NCBI RefSeq assembly: GCF_000485595.1
Contig: NW_014577326.1
Location: 126,682-190,681, forward strand
Direction: 5' to 3'
DNA from: Priapulus caudatus
Taxonomy: Eukaryota > Priapulida > Priapulimorpha > Priapulimorphida > Priapulidae
Length of the DNA stretch: 64,000 bases
Below the pieces are notes generated by a model. That model made no database searches, had not been told where the DNA came from, and saw only the letters and a list, made by a program, of their open reading frames with translations. This document shows positions 45,794 to 56,825 of this stretch, piece after piece (the first letter of the stretch is position 1; every line of letters begins with the position of its first letter). A program made the position numbers and the translations under genes.

Positions 45794-46405
45794 GGGCCCG
45801 TTCATAAATTACGTACGCAAAAATCTCACATTGTTTGACCCCTCCCCCCCCCTACTCCTAGTCCTAGCTCCTGTACGCATTTTGTACTTTTGACACCCCC
45901 CCCCTAAATTACATATGGTACGCATGAAATTCGTTTTGATCCTTTTTTGATTCATGATTTACGTACGTACGGTGTAGAGTGCACGTGCATTTCCAAATAT
46001 CGATATTTTCCCACAGTGTCGTATAAACTATAACGCTTGCCGACAGTCAGCATACTTGAAGTTGTGTACATGTATCGATCAACAGCGCAGACAAGTTAAA
46101 AACAATGGCGGTTTTAATAGATCACTTTGGCGCTGCAGGTTAGCGTCAACAATGCCTGCAGGGGTTTTACGAAGTTGTCTCACAGCCGGAAACAAATAAA
46201 CAAGCCGAAACACAGCAGGATTCTTTTTAAGTAGGCTTACTGCCTGTATTTATTTAGTTTTCTCAGTTTAAAACAAATTTTTCTGTACGTACGTAAGTAC
46301 GCACGCTCGTCCTGAGACCCCCTCCATCTCCGTACACAAAGCATACTTTGTTCTTTAAACCCCCCTATACCTATGGTCATGCGTACGTAATTTATGAACG
46401 GCCCC
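45794..46405. mobile_element. Harbinger-like MITE, GTTCATAAATTACGTACGC ends
   Basis: GGCCCGTTCATAAATTACGT at the left and its near-complement ACGTAATTTATGAACGGCC at the right bound 612 bp. Just inside are C-runs with TACGCAT motifs, resembling the layout of the element at 5207-5659. The target duplication is not clear, unlike its cousins. Confidence 0.72.
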
Positions 46406-46555
46406 TAATGAATTGTTTAAGTACGAGACAAGACTCTAACAGAAAACTGACCACAACTGTTTTAGGCTGATTTTTGGCATTGGATAGGCTGAATATCTAC
46501 TCGATACAAATATTTTTACCAATTTCGTATTATTTTTCAGGTGATTGGAATAATA

Positions 46556-49500
46556 ATGAGTTCTACACCCAAAAGACGTGGACCTTATAAAAAACACAAA
46601 TACGACAATGATGCTAAATGTCCGAGAACTACGAAATGGCGAATGACGCAAGATAGTCCTACTGCAAGTTCTCATTCAAAATTTGATATAGAGACCACTA
46701 CTACTACTACATGTACTAGTCCTACAGAATGTTTAACCAATCAGCTTCAAAATGACATAGTTGTAGATGAACTTGAATGTCTTGGTGCAGAAGAATATGT
46801 CGATAATTATCCAGATGAGTGTTTGGTTAGTGACGATGATCACAGTGATTGCAATCAGGACACAATACCACCTGGTTCAGTCAACGAGGATTCAGTGCCA
46901 ATATTTTGCGGATCACGACTTACATTAGCGTGTAGTATGTTGTTGATAGTCACATTTGTAATGAGACATAAACTTTCAGGTGAATGTCTGTCAGATCTCT
47001 TGACTCTGATTGAATTGCATTGTGCTCTTCCAAACATCTTTGCGCAGTCTACCAAAATATTCAAGGATTTCTTCAAAAATCATCCATTTCCACTGGAATT
47101 CCATTATTACTGTGAAAGTTGTAGACATTACAATGGGAAGGAATCGATGTGTTCTCTGTGCTCAAGTAACTTGGACTCCAACTACTTCATTCTCATCCCA
47201 GTGATTCAGCAGCTGCAAATTATTGTTAAAGGTAAGTAGGTCCCTGTAGGCCTTATTTTTAATGGGAAGATTCCATTCAGTGTTGTTAATGCGCATTATT
47301 GCACCTTAATATAGTTTAGGCCAAAACCAAATATAGGTGTGGTTACGGTTTCCTGACCGACCCTACTTATTCCCAGCGACCCTAAACATTTTATTGTCAA
47401 TTTTCTTTAAAGTAGAAAAAAAAAAAAAATGAATTGGACAGTTCCTGCTTCAAAAAGCAAAACCTGAAATACCTTGAAATACCGGCATTTGAATCGACAG
47501 ATAAATCAGGGGCAATGCTCTAGTGTAGACGAGGCTCATGTAGACTTTAGTCTTATGTGTTTTGTCTTCATTGCAGAGTCCTTCAATGATATCATCACCT
47601 ACAGATATTCAAAACAGTCAGAAAGGAATAGCAACATCACTGATGTTTTGGATGGAAAACTTTATAAGGAAAAGTTTGATGGAATTTTTATCCGTGGATC
47701 AAATGTGGATCCAAAGAAGAATGAAGTACACATTTCAACACAGATGAATACCGATGGTGTTGCACTATTTCGTTCAAATAGTATGTCTGTATGGCCCATA
47801 TACCTGACAATCAATGAGATACCACCATCAAAGAGGTGTGTTTTTAATTGAAAGGTGATTAAAATTGAATGGACATGAGCATTATTTTGACCACAGTGAT
47901 ATCCAGGATTCAAGCATTAAAAAGATGTAGACATGTAACGTCATGTAACCCTTACCTTATGGTGATTCTTTTGATTTCACATGGACCATTCAATTTATGA
48001 ATCCAAGAACCTTATTACATAATAGCACCTATCTTATTCTTATTTCATATGCAAGCAACAGCAATATTTTAAGAATGTCATGCCAATGCTGAGCTGTCAG
48101 TTGACAGGCTGCTTTATCTGTGTAGTTGCTTTGATGGTCTTTATTTAAACTGTTATTTTCAGGTACACGAGAAAGTACAGAATATTCGCAGGATTATGGT
48201 TTGGAGAAAATAAAGCAGACATGTTGTTGTATCTAGAGCCATTAGTCAAGGAATTCCAAAAACTGTACATGGAAGGTATGTATGGATGACCTATCTGAGT
48301 TCATTTCAGACAATGTGCTTTAGTTATTATTATTAGTTTCCCTTGCTGTGATAAAAAGTGAGGTCAAACTCGCCCAAGTGGGCATGGTGTTCCTGGACCC
48401 CTAGTTATTATATGAATGCGATTCTTCGTGGATTATTTAGATTGTTAAATTTTTAGCATTGCTCTAGAAGAACTGCTGATTTGTCAATACTACTTGTGTG
48501 TCTTGCTTTGTTTTGCATGTGAATCCTGACAGCACTAATTTTTGTCTTACTTTTTCAGGTTTCAGCATTGTCCATTCTGGAAAGGAATATATTGTTAGAG
48601 CTATTATGTTAAGTGGTGTATTCGATTCCCCAGCAAGATCTAGTACTCAAGGATTTCTGCAGTTCAATGGTTACAACAGCTGTCCAAATTGCATGATACC
48701 AGGTGAAAATTTGCAAGTGAGCGAAAGGGGTCGTGTTACTGTATTTCGTTTCGATACCTCTGCAGCAACTGGCCACCATGACATTCGAACACATCACAAA
48801 ACATACCTGGATGCTATGAAGGCTGAAAAAGATGGAAAAGTTGTAGCTGGCATTAAGGGATTGAGCTGGCTGTATAAATTACCACTATTTGATATAATTC
48901 GTGGAGTGACTGTGGACTATATGCATGCAGTTCTCTTGGGAGTCACTAAATCTCTAATGAACAAATGGATGGACAAACGTAATAGAACAGAGGCATATTT
49001 CATTGGTACTAAGGACAAACTCAAAATACTTAATCAGCGCTTAATCAATATCAAACCACCTGTTTCAATCAGCAGACCACCAAGGCCGATCAGCGATTTG
49101 GTTCATTGGAAAGCATCTGAGATCCGGTCATTCCTGCTTTTTTACAGCATTCCAGTTTTGTTTGAAATACTTCCAGCTGAATATTATCAACACTTCATGC
49201 TGCTATCACAATCAATCTTCATCCTACTCAAGTCTTCTATCCCCCCAGCAGAGCTTACTGTTGCTAGAGAACTGCTCATAGAATTTTGTTGTAGGATGGG
49301 ATTGTTGTATGGAGCTCGTATGGATACCTCAAATGCTCACTCTCTCTTACATTTAGTGGATAAAGTCTCTGACTTAGGACCACTCTGGGCACATTCTTGC
49401 TTTTTTTATGAGGACCTTAACGGTGACCTAAGGAATATGTTTCATGGTACACAAAAAGTACAGTTACAAATAATGTATGCAATATCCATACAAAGAAAGA

Positions 49501-49775
49501 TACCAGATCTTATTAACCTGTTAATACCTGGATCTCCCGAGGATTTATTTTATAAACGACTTGTTAGTTATCATAAAGTTAAGAAACCGACTGAAGTTAT
49601 CTGTGACCGTGTTTTAGCAGTTCATCCGCTTGTCAAGATAAGCTTGGAACAATTGCCACAACAGCTCTTGTCAACCATTGGTGGGTCCATCATGGAGGCC
49701 TCTAAATTTACGCGATTGTTGTTTCACGGCAGAATTGTAGAGAGGGACAGGAAGAAGCATGCAGGTAGAGGATGA
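46556..49775 (+). CDS. CACTA/EnSpm-type (CMC) transposase, 4 coding exons, 754 aa
   Basis: Exons 46556-47231, 47577-47835, 48163-48275 and 48559-49775 join in phase (2265 nt). The start is the first ATG after the acceptor at 46540. Visible features: a basic N-terminus (KRRGPYKKHK), an acidic linker, a zinc-ribbon-like pair (YYCESCRHY...MCSLCSSN, residues ~190-210), then the catalytic core. D285 lies in QMNTDGVALF, D372 in FDSPARSSTQG, the CPNC ligand pair at 391-394, DYMH at 469-472 and E537 in WKASEIRSF. This is the DDE arrangement of Transposase_21-type CACTA enzymes, which cut and paste elements with CACTA-like ends. No internal stop or frameshift is seen. The last ~30 residues are weakly conserved, and a possible donor near 49763 (CATGCAG/GTAGAG) could extend the gene. 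The matching terminal repeats were not found. Confidence 0.9.
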
Positions 49776-50460
49776 ATAGTAAATGGGAAAGATGAATGAA
49801 GCTATAAACCGATGAACGTATTTCGAGAGGATGATGAGGACACTAAGAAGGATATGAGATGAGAAGGGTTTGTTGCTGGAACAGAGTTCGGCCGACAAGC
49901 GTACACTAGGATATTTTAGAGGGCACCGCGGTTTACTTCATTAACGTTCTATATCTAATTACCAGTCTGCTACAGTTCGGATAGGCAACAACAAACCCCG
50001 CTCTACGCGAAACCGTTATAAAACTGTATGACGCGCATGCATCAGTGTGAGCTGCTCGCTGACTAGGGTAGTAGGGGTGGTATAGCGGAGTTAGCGGTGT
50101 TACACGTTACCGCACCACGCGCTCTATTTGCGGCTGGGTCAGCCACGAAATCAGCATGCGTCACGGTGCCAGGTATAGCTTCCGCTGATCATGATGTTCT
50201 ATACTTACGACTTGGCAGTCAGTTGTCGTGTAAGCCGCACCGCTGTTCGAGTTACAGTAGCGACGCCCTGCGTCTCCGCTCAGCTTCCGAAGGTTGACGG
50301 CGTTCGTGTGCAATACACCTTCGCTCGTGACATTCGCGGTGATGAAAGAGCGCGGATAGATCCTTTTAGCGCGAAATTTGTCGCAACTTGACGAGGCGGG
50401 CAATATTGCGTGCTCTCGCCGGATCGGAAAATGTTGGATTAATGATTTCGCGCAAGAGGT
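49776..50460. other. Region after the transposase; partial inverted repeat
   Basis: GGGTTTGTTGCTGG (49866-49879) and its rough complement AACAACAAACCCC (49986-49998) make a degenerate hairpin of about 130 bp. The rest is CpG-rich with no supported gene. CACTA-like termini were searched for by eye and not found. Confidence 0.35.
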
Positions 50461-50935
50461 GCACTCTAATACAGAAAATTGAAGGAAGGAAGGAAGGGAA
50501 GAGTGTGCGAGAGATATAGTGGGTGGGTATGCGCATGTGTGTACGTGTGGGTGTGTGTCTGAGGCAGGATGATAGAAGGGGAGAGAAAAGTGCAACTAAG
50601 CGCGAGAGAAAGGGCGGCGCGGGAGAGAAAGAGGAAGGGGGAGTGTGGAGGATGAAGGGGGAGGAAGAGAGATAAATAGAAGAGAAAATAGAAAAAGAGG
50701 CGAAAAGTGAAGAGAAGAGAACGGGAGGGAATAGAACAGAAGGTAATAAGTGAAAAGAGAGGCTAATAGATGAGAATTGGATGGCGGGAGGAGAGGAGAG
50801 GGAAGGACCGAACGAAAAAAGAGAAGACCGGGGGAGCGAGAGAGAGAGGGAGAGAGAGAGAGGGCTAGGGTGAATGAAATGGAAAGCGAGAAACAAATAT
50901 TAGCCGCTTGGGAGGCGCTCTCCCGTGCTCTTTCC
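50460..50935. repeat. GA-rich low-complexity tract
   Basis: GGAAGG, GAGAGA and AAGAGA runs dominate; the minus strand is Ser/Leu-rich by composition only. Open frames here are not genes. Confidence 0.8.
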
Positions 50936-51022
50936 CTGGCCAAATTCTAGCTAGCCTTTCTTTTTTATACATTCGACAGCGTGTCGCGCCGGGGGGAGGG
51001 TGCTGTGGGACGGGTGTAGTCC

Positions 51023-51545
51023 ATGCCGTGGCGGAGGGGAGGCGGCACGTACGTCAGTCACGTACGTAACCGCACGTATAGCCTGCTGATATTTTCGGCA
51101 CGACATATTTACTTTCTTAGCTTGCTTAGGCGCGGCGGCGGCGACGGAGCAGCGGGTGAGAGGATGCTGTTGAATGCAGGTTGCGAAGTGCAGCGAGAAA
51201 TGTCGCTATTTATAGCAGCGGTAAAGACGGCGGGTCGGATGCTGATGTCAGTGTGGCTTCTCGCCCCCACGTCAAAGCACGAGGACGCCGGTTTCATTCG
51301 TGGTTTTTGCTAGTTCCCGTCGAAATGTGGCAAACCTCAGTCTCTCCACGCGTTGGCAAACTGACTGACGGTGACACGGGCTTTTTTCTCTGCGATCAAC
51401 CTCGCCCAACTCCAAGCGTTAAAATAGGTCAGTGGTTTCTTTATGGGATAGCAGAAGGTGAACGATATGCAGCGTTCTTCATGTCATCATGCTATCCTGG
51501 CGTGTCCTTTAGCGATGATAAGTGGCGGCTGAAGGTAAGGCGGTG
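51023..51545 (+). other. Open region with possible exon, unrecognised
   Basis: An ATG at 51023 and overlapping frames up to a GTAAGG donor-like site near 51535 (CTGAAG/GTAAGG) could mark a 5' exon. The composition is plausible, but no motif or partner exon was seen. Speculative. Confidence 0.15.
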
Positions 51546-51779
51546 ACTTGCGACCACCCCACCTACCACTCTCTCAGCGGCATGTCGTGAGTGACAGGCG
51601 TGGGGGGGGGGTGGAAGCTGTCGCTAAGTAGTTCTCACCTACCATCCCTCATCGTGTGCATTAACGATGTTTATCAATAAGCATGCAAGACGTTTCAGTT
51701 AGTGTAGCGTGTGGAACTCTCGACCGGGTACCAGTCTAGGTTATAGCCGGCCGAGCCGTCTGCAGGAAAAGTGCTAGCG

Positions 51780-52115
51780 AAATGCTATGCATATAGCCTC
51801 GTTGTGCCATCTATCGCACGCCATATGTACTACACTGATGTGGGGGCCTGAACTAGTCGCTGGCACAACAAATTTCAACTCCGTTTTTTACAGCAAACCA
51901 AGCGCGCCGAGTAGCGAACCAAGAATTACGACCATTTCTAGGAAATCTCTAGCTACGTGGGTAGTCAAACCCGTCGTGCAATCGCCAGAACTGCTCAATT
52001 CAGCAAACTTCCCACAAGCTTGCTATATAGTAAACTTGTTAAAATTGCTATTCAATGAGTGCAGCGTTATTGTGTTAGTGTGCCGCCACGCGGCGTTTTT
52101 TGCGCTGCCAATTGT
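51780..52115 (+). repeat. Diverged duplicated segment, copy A
   Basis: GCCATCTATCGCACGCCATA, AGCTACGTGGGTAGTCAAA, CCAGAACT and GCGGCGTTTT appear here in the same order as in 52340-52975. Copies are strongly diverged, with indels. Confidence 0.6.
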
Positions 52116-52152
52116 CCAGAGGAGAGACCGGATACTAGAGAGGCGATGCGCA

Positions 52153-52320
52153 AAGGAAGCGTTGATCCTGACCGCCGAGCGCGGTGTAGCGCGCAGTTCC
52201 GTGGCAAGGAACACGCGACCGCGGGACTGTGCTACGGAAGTATGAGGCGCTGGGAGCTATGCATCCGTGCACCAAATCCATAGGCCGGCGCACGGATGCA
52301 TGGCTTCCAGCGAACAGTCA
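52153..52320 (+). repeat. Dispersed repeat, partner of 36029-36198
   Basis: See the 36-kb copy. Here the terminal hairpin is clearer: GAGCTATGCATCCGTGC pairs with GCACGGATGCATGGCTTC across about 25 bp. Confidence 0.7.
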
Positions 52321-52339
52321 CGATAAATTTTTGTAGACT

Positions 52340-52975
52340 AGTGGCGCCATCTATCGGACGTCATATGTGCGAGACGAGATGTGGGGAGGCAGTCAACCCC
52401 GGGCGGTCCTTGTATACGTCGACTGCTGTCGTCTTGTCAGGCGTGCAGTGAATCCTGTGTCGAAACCTGTATGTGAATCGTGCAGAATGGCTTCGATTGT
52501 ATGTGAATCCTGTAGAATGGCTTCGATTCGTAGACTATGTTTCAAACCGGTCGTACATGGTAAGAACACACGTGGGCACGTGGGGCACGTTGCTACGGGC
52601 CATAGCCATAGTACGGGCTGGCCGGGTTTAGAGTACGGGTAAAAATAATCACAGGCAATTTGCCCAGCAACAGAGCTGGCCTATGCTAGGCGTGCGCGCG
52701 CGGTGATTGGCAGTTGCCGTGGGCGTGTCTCGACGGAAAACGTTTAAACTCCGTTTTTGACGGCTATAGGACGCGCGCACATTACCCAAAAACACTTACT
52801 GGCTCATCTACTGCAAATCTCGAGCTACGTGGGTAGTCAAAACCCTCGTGCTGTCAACAGAACTCTGGCTTTTGGTTTGCGGGACCGTTTGTAGCTATAC
52901 CCCCTCGATAAAGTGTTCAGGATAGTGCAGGTTAGTTGTATTGGCGGCCGCTATGCGGCGTTTTCGCGCTAGCGA
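52340..52975 (+). repeat. Diverged duplicated segment, copy B
   Basis: Second copy of the 51780-52115 sequence, longer because of extra text between about 52430 and 52780, including a tandem TGTGAATC.TG.AGAATGGCTTCGATT pair (52471-52530). Confidence 0.6.
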
Positions 52976-53039
52976 GCGAGGGTGGCTGCGAGATTGACTA
53001 GAAGCATAAGGGCTAGCTGGTTGTTGATATTGCTGGTAA

Positions 53040-53205
53040 TGCTCTCACTCACTCTATCTTTCTCTTCCTTTCTCCTTCCCTCCGTCCCCCTCCCCCACTC
53101 CACCTCTCTCTGTCACTCTCTTGCTCTCCATCCCACTCTTCCTCTCTCCACCTCTTCACTTCCTCTTTCCCTTCCACCCTCTTCCTCTCTCGTTTCTTCA
53201 CATTA
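53040..53205. repeat. CT-rich low-complexity tract
   Basis: CTCTCTTCC and CCTCTCTCC runs over about 165 bp. The Ser/Leu-rich frame on + is compositional. Confidence 0.75.
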
Positions 53206-53513
53206 TAGATGTGGCATATGAAAATGTGACCTAGTACTTACTACTTAGTAGTGTCACTAATGTGACGAGAGGCTGACAGACATTTTATGAAGGTTTTGGA
53301 CCGATTAAGACTGTAAATCTCCTTGAAATCTTTTTGAATGTTGAACTGCCAGTTTTCTTTGTAAAATCTCAAGCATATCACAGACGTCTTTTAAGGTTCA
53401 TTTTCCTGCACCAGTTGTCAAACTAGTGAAATGTGTCACAAAAATGGGACAAATCCGTAATGTAATTTATTATCTATCTTCATGTGTGCCCATCTAACTA
53501 TCTATATCCATCA

Positions 53514-53595
53514 ATTCATCCATCTATCCATCCATCCATCCATCCATCCATCCATCCATCCATCCATCCATCCATCCACCCATCCATCCATCTGT
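53514..53595. repeat. ATCC tetranucleotide microsatellite
   Basis: Roughly 18 copies of CCAT/ATCC with few interruptions. Confidence 0.9.
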
Positions 53596-54076
53596 GAGTT
53601 TCACAATACTTGGGTGGAGTGAATCTGTGATATGTCTGTTAGATCACAAAGGATGTAAAACAACCTTTACATTATACACAGTATATGCTGGTTGTTTGCT
53701 TGCACATATTCACTGATGCCACAGACTTGTCATGAGTGATTTTGGTTCATAAGATGCTGTTCACTGCAGGCAGCAAGCAGAATGGGAGAGTCACGTGTGT
53801 GAATACAACTTAAGCACTTGATGAAGCTAAATTAGGCTAAGGGTTGGGTTTCAGTAGAGTATTGACCGTGTTATGCATTAGGCGTTAGTTACACATGCAC
53901 CTGCGTAACTGCGTAATGCAGCTTTCCCTGGAGAAAATCCACCTAGATGTGATTGGTAATCACTGTGTTTTAATACTTGGTTCATTCACAGCAGAATGTA
54001 CATGCCAATTTGTGCTGGTTTCAAAAGCGAAAACAGCTGATGACTAATAAGTATCACTCTGCTTGGTTGATTTTAG

Positions 54077-54157
54077 GTGACTGGTTGCCATGGCAACTGA
54101 TGAGAAAGAAGCTGCTCAAGATCTAACTGAACATAGGTCCTCAAAACAAGGCACAAG
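54077..54157 (+). CDS. Candidate first coding exon of an unresolved gene
   Basis: After a TTGATTTTAG acceptor, GCCATGG gives a strong start context at 54090. 22 codons (MATDEKEAAQDLTEHRSSKQG...) follow to a GTAACG donor at 54158. The hydrophilic charged N-terminus looks like a real cytosolic protein. Downstream lie a microsatellite, a 25-N gap and repeats, so the next exon could not be found. Family unknown. Confidence 0.4.
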
Positions 54158-54326
54158 GTAACGTGTCAATACATCCATAATGCAACCATCCACGTCATAG
54201 CCATTCGGTTTGAATGCTTGTAATAGTTTTTGGTGTGCAGGCAGTACGTGGTGCAATGAATAGTGATGTGTTTAGTAGTGTATGCATGATAAGTCACCAT
54301 CATTACTGTATGTTTCTTTACGTACA

Positions 54327-54329
<3 letters not shown>

Positions 54330-54382
<53 letters not shown>

Positions 54383-54407
54383 NNNNNNNNNNNNNNNNNN
54401 NNNNNNN
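54330..54407. repeat. CT microsatellite running into a 25-N assembly gap
   Basis: About 26 CT units, then Ns at 54383-54407. Length is unresolved. Confidence 0.95.
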
Positions 54408-54759
54408 TATTTCGGCCGAGCAATATTCATGCAAGCCTGCCCTCCCCTGCCTGTCGCGATCGCAAGATAGCGGCCTCAAAGCAAGCTTGACGTGGACGAG
54501 TTCAGCGTTGGCGGCCCCGCGCCGCGCTAGACAGCTGTGCACAGCCGAGATCACTTGGTGCACATGATTATCTGTGCATATTCGGTGCGCTTGTTACGCC
54601 GAACATTATGCCTCTACATGCGGGGCACGAGGATCTGCGCGCGCGGACAACGCAGGCGCTGCGCTGTACACACAGGCACTTGGAACGTCTTCAATAAAAA
54701 AATGATTGTAATAAGGACCCCGTAACGGAAAGAAAAAGAACAAGCTATTTTATTCTTGT

Positions 54760-55515
54760 TGTTTGTGCACAGCGGGCGTGCGTGCGGTAATATATAATAT
54801 ACTTATTATTAAAACGAACGGCAATTTAAGGGCCGACACACCAGGCGATGCCATCGGCGATGATTCGCGCGATTCATGCGAGCCCGATGCATCGGCGTGA
54901 AAATCGCCGCTGTGTGCCACCTCAATCGCCGCCCGATGCTATCGGCCGATGCGTCGGCCGACTGGCATGCTTGCCCTGGCATCGCCACAGCATCAAAATC
55001 GTTTTGATATTATCGCCGATGGCCATCGGCCTGCATGCGCCTGCATCGGCATCCGCCTGTGTGTCCAACACCTCCCGATGCAGACCGAATTACAGCCCGA
55101 TTTTAACAATCATCAGCCAATCAGAAGTTGTTCAACTGATACGACATTTCGTCTCTGCTCTCTTCTCCTCTCGCACTGCGCGCGCGCAAGAATCCGGCGA
55201 TCCATCGGCCCGATGCATTCGCTCTGGTGTGTCCACGACTGCGGCGAAATGCCATCGGCCGATGATCGGCCGATGGCATCGCCTGGTGTGTCGCATGCGA
55301 GGGGGCGCGATTGCCATCGGCCGATGGCGTCGGCCGATGCATCGCCATGGCATCGCGCTGGTGTGGTCCCGGCCCTTTAGCAGGAAGTTATCGGCAAATA
55401 ATAGGCGAAAGAGATATTATAGAAAAATTTAAAGGACTTTGGTAGTAAATACATTCCGTGTTTATTTACCCAATAATTTTTTATTGAAACGGTCCAAGTG
55501 CCTCGTGCGTGTACA
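54760..55515 (+). repeat. Dispersed repeat, copy B, interrupted by an insertion
   Basis: Left (54760-54828) and right (55377-55515) parts align with 22207-22410. The middle is the TTA-flanked element listed next. Confidence 0.7.
54829..55376. mobile_element. Harbinger-like MITE with TTA duplication, built of ATCGGC palindromes
   Basis: AGGGCCGACACACCAGGCGA at the left and the complement of GCGCTGGTGTGGTCCCGGCC at the right are inverted ends. TTA flanks both sides (54826-54828 and 55377-55379). The 548-bp interior is dense in CGATGCCATCGGC and ATCGGCCGATG motifs, each itself palindromic. The empty site at about 22276 confirms the boundaries. Confidence 0.87.
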
Positions 55516-56075
55516 GGGTCTTTAGATATCGATGCCGCTTTCGTGTTGCATGCCAATAGCGCGGCGCATGCCGTCACACGGGCAGCAGGCGAGAAGAACG
55601 TTAAACGCCGGCAGACACGCTCTCTGCCTTACTGGCTCCCGTGATGCATCTGAACGGTAAGCCACGAACAAATATTTAGTCGCAACATCAAGTAAACGCC
55701 TGATGGAAGTTAATTTAGTCCGGCGGTACATGACGCCCGTACCGACTATACCTGATTTTACAACTCCGCGTGTCGGCATTGGGCGTATAAAATTCTGATC
55801 GAATTCAATCGCAGTCGCTAATGTGGAGAGAGACTAAGTCGAGTCATAACACCGCCTCTGGCCAATAAGTTGATTACAGAAACAGGTGGTTGGCGAAGAT
55901 CCATCGAGTCTATAAGCAATGCACTGTACGTGTAACACAAAAGTGAAGACTTGCAAAAAGCAAAGATCATTCAGACAAGTTAGCGAAAAAGGGCGTGAAA
56001 ACGGCCGACAACGTACACGTGCACAAACTGTTTTTAATCATGGCGTGAGGGCTGACTCGATGAAACAAAAAACTG
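55516..56075. other. Intergenic, nothing recognised
   Basis: CpG-containing unique sequence without supported coding potential. Confidence 0.35.
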
Positions 56076-56077
56076 CC

Positions 56078-56200
56078 AAACCCCCCCCCCCCCCCGGGGG
56101 GGTGTTTGCGGGGGGGGGGGGGGGGGGGCCCCCCAGCCCCCGCCCGCCCCCCCCCCCCCCCTCCCGCCCCCCCGCCGGCCCCCCCCCTTTTTTTTTTTTG
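56078..56200. other. Homopolymeric C/G block, probable sequencing artefact
   Basis: Consecutive runs of C, G, C and then T, up to about 17 bases each, with little else. This pattern is typical of noisy consensus at a low-quality junction and creates Pro/Gly-rich pseudo-frames. Confidence 0.6.
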
Positions 56201-56391
56201 TGTGTCGGGATGTAGTTTGCCGCCCCGCCCGCGGCCGCCTTGAGCAGCATGTTTCGAGAGAGCGAGAGTGCGGCAGAGGCGAGCAGCGCTCAATCTGACG
56301 TGTACTGTACCTCGGGTCCCTTATATACCAGAGAATGCCCCCTGACGAGTCGAAAACGAATCGGTCACGGTTTGTCGCTGGACCGAACATG

Positions 56392-56825
56392 TTGTTTCCA
56401 AAATGGTATACGCACGCTATGGCCGTAAGAAAGTGTACAATTAAATTATTCATATGGCAGGCGAACTGATTTGAGGTTACATTTCTAGAGGAATCTATAT
56501 ATAACCCCATAGACAGATGTCTAGGAGCTTAATCTCTGTAAATTTTGAGTTTATTGAAGCACGATTAGTCTAATTTAATTTAACGGACGCAATTGTACAG
56601 CGTATCGCATACAGCGCTGTACTTAAGCGGCAAGCGTGAGCGGATTCCATTTGGAAACCAAATGGCGTGCAAATCCTGAGTTTTGGCGGGGCATTACTCT
56701 CTGTATACAGGGACCCGGTGACTGTAGCCGGGTATTCCTTCTGATAAATCTCCACTGGGCAACACGCGAATACAAAGTGCGCCGCTCTGCGAGGCCGCGT
56801 TCGCGCTCAGAGCATATTATTATGA
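56392..56825 (+). repeat. Dispersed repeat, + copy (partner at 63.6 kb)
   Basis: TATGGCCGTAAGAAAGTGTA, TAGACAGATGTCTAGG, TTTGAGTTTATTGAAGCACG, CAGCGCTGTACTTAAGCGGC, GACTGTAGCCGGGTATTC and CGCGTTCGCGCTCAGAGCAT all recur, inverted, at 63615-64000. Confidence 0.88.

Larger units (their letters stand above)
45120..46540. promoter_or_regulatory. Divergent intergenic region between BEN gene and transposase gene
   Basis: Both genes start outward from this 1.4-kb interval, so it should contain both promoters. It holds a 19-bp-arm hairpin (45309-45349), a second hairpin-like stretch (45385-45465) and a 612-bp MITE (45794-46405). The transposase's first coding exon begins after a good acceptor (TATTTTTCAG, 46531-46540), so a 5' non-coding exon must lie to the left. 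No TATA box assigned. Confidence 0.45.

Noticed and set aside
49776-50100. CACTA-type terminus after the transposase gene
   Set aside because: CAGTGTGAGC-like text near 50042 has no inverted partner left of the BEN gene that I could find.
50161-50896. Minus-strand Ser/Leu-rich frames suggestive of a membrane protein
   Set aside because: Composition follows the GA-rich tract on the plus strand.
55919-56510. Pro/Gly-rich frames around the C/G homopolymers
   Set aside because: Artefacts of homopolymer runs.
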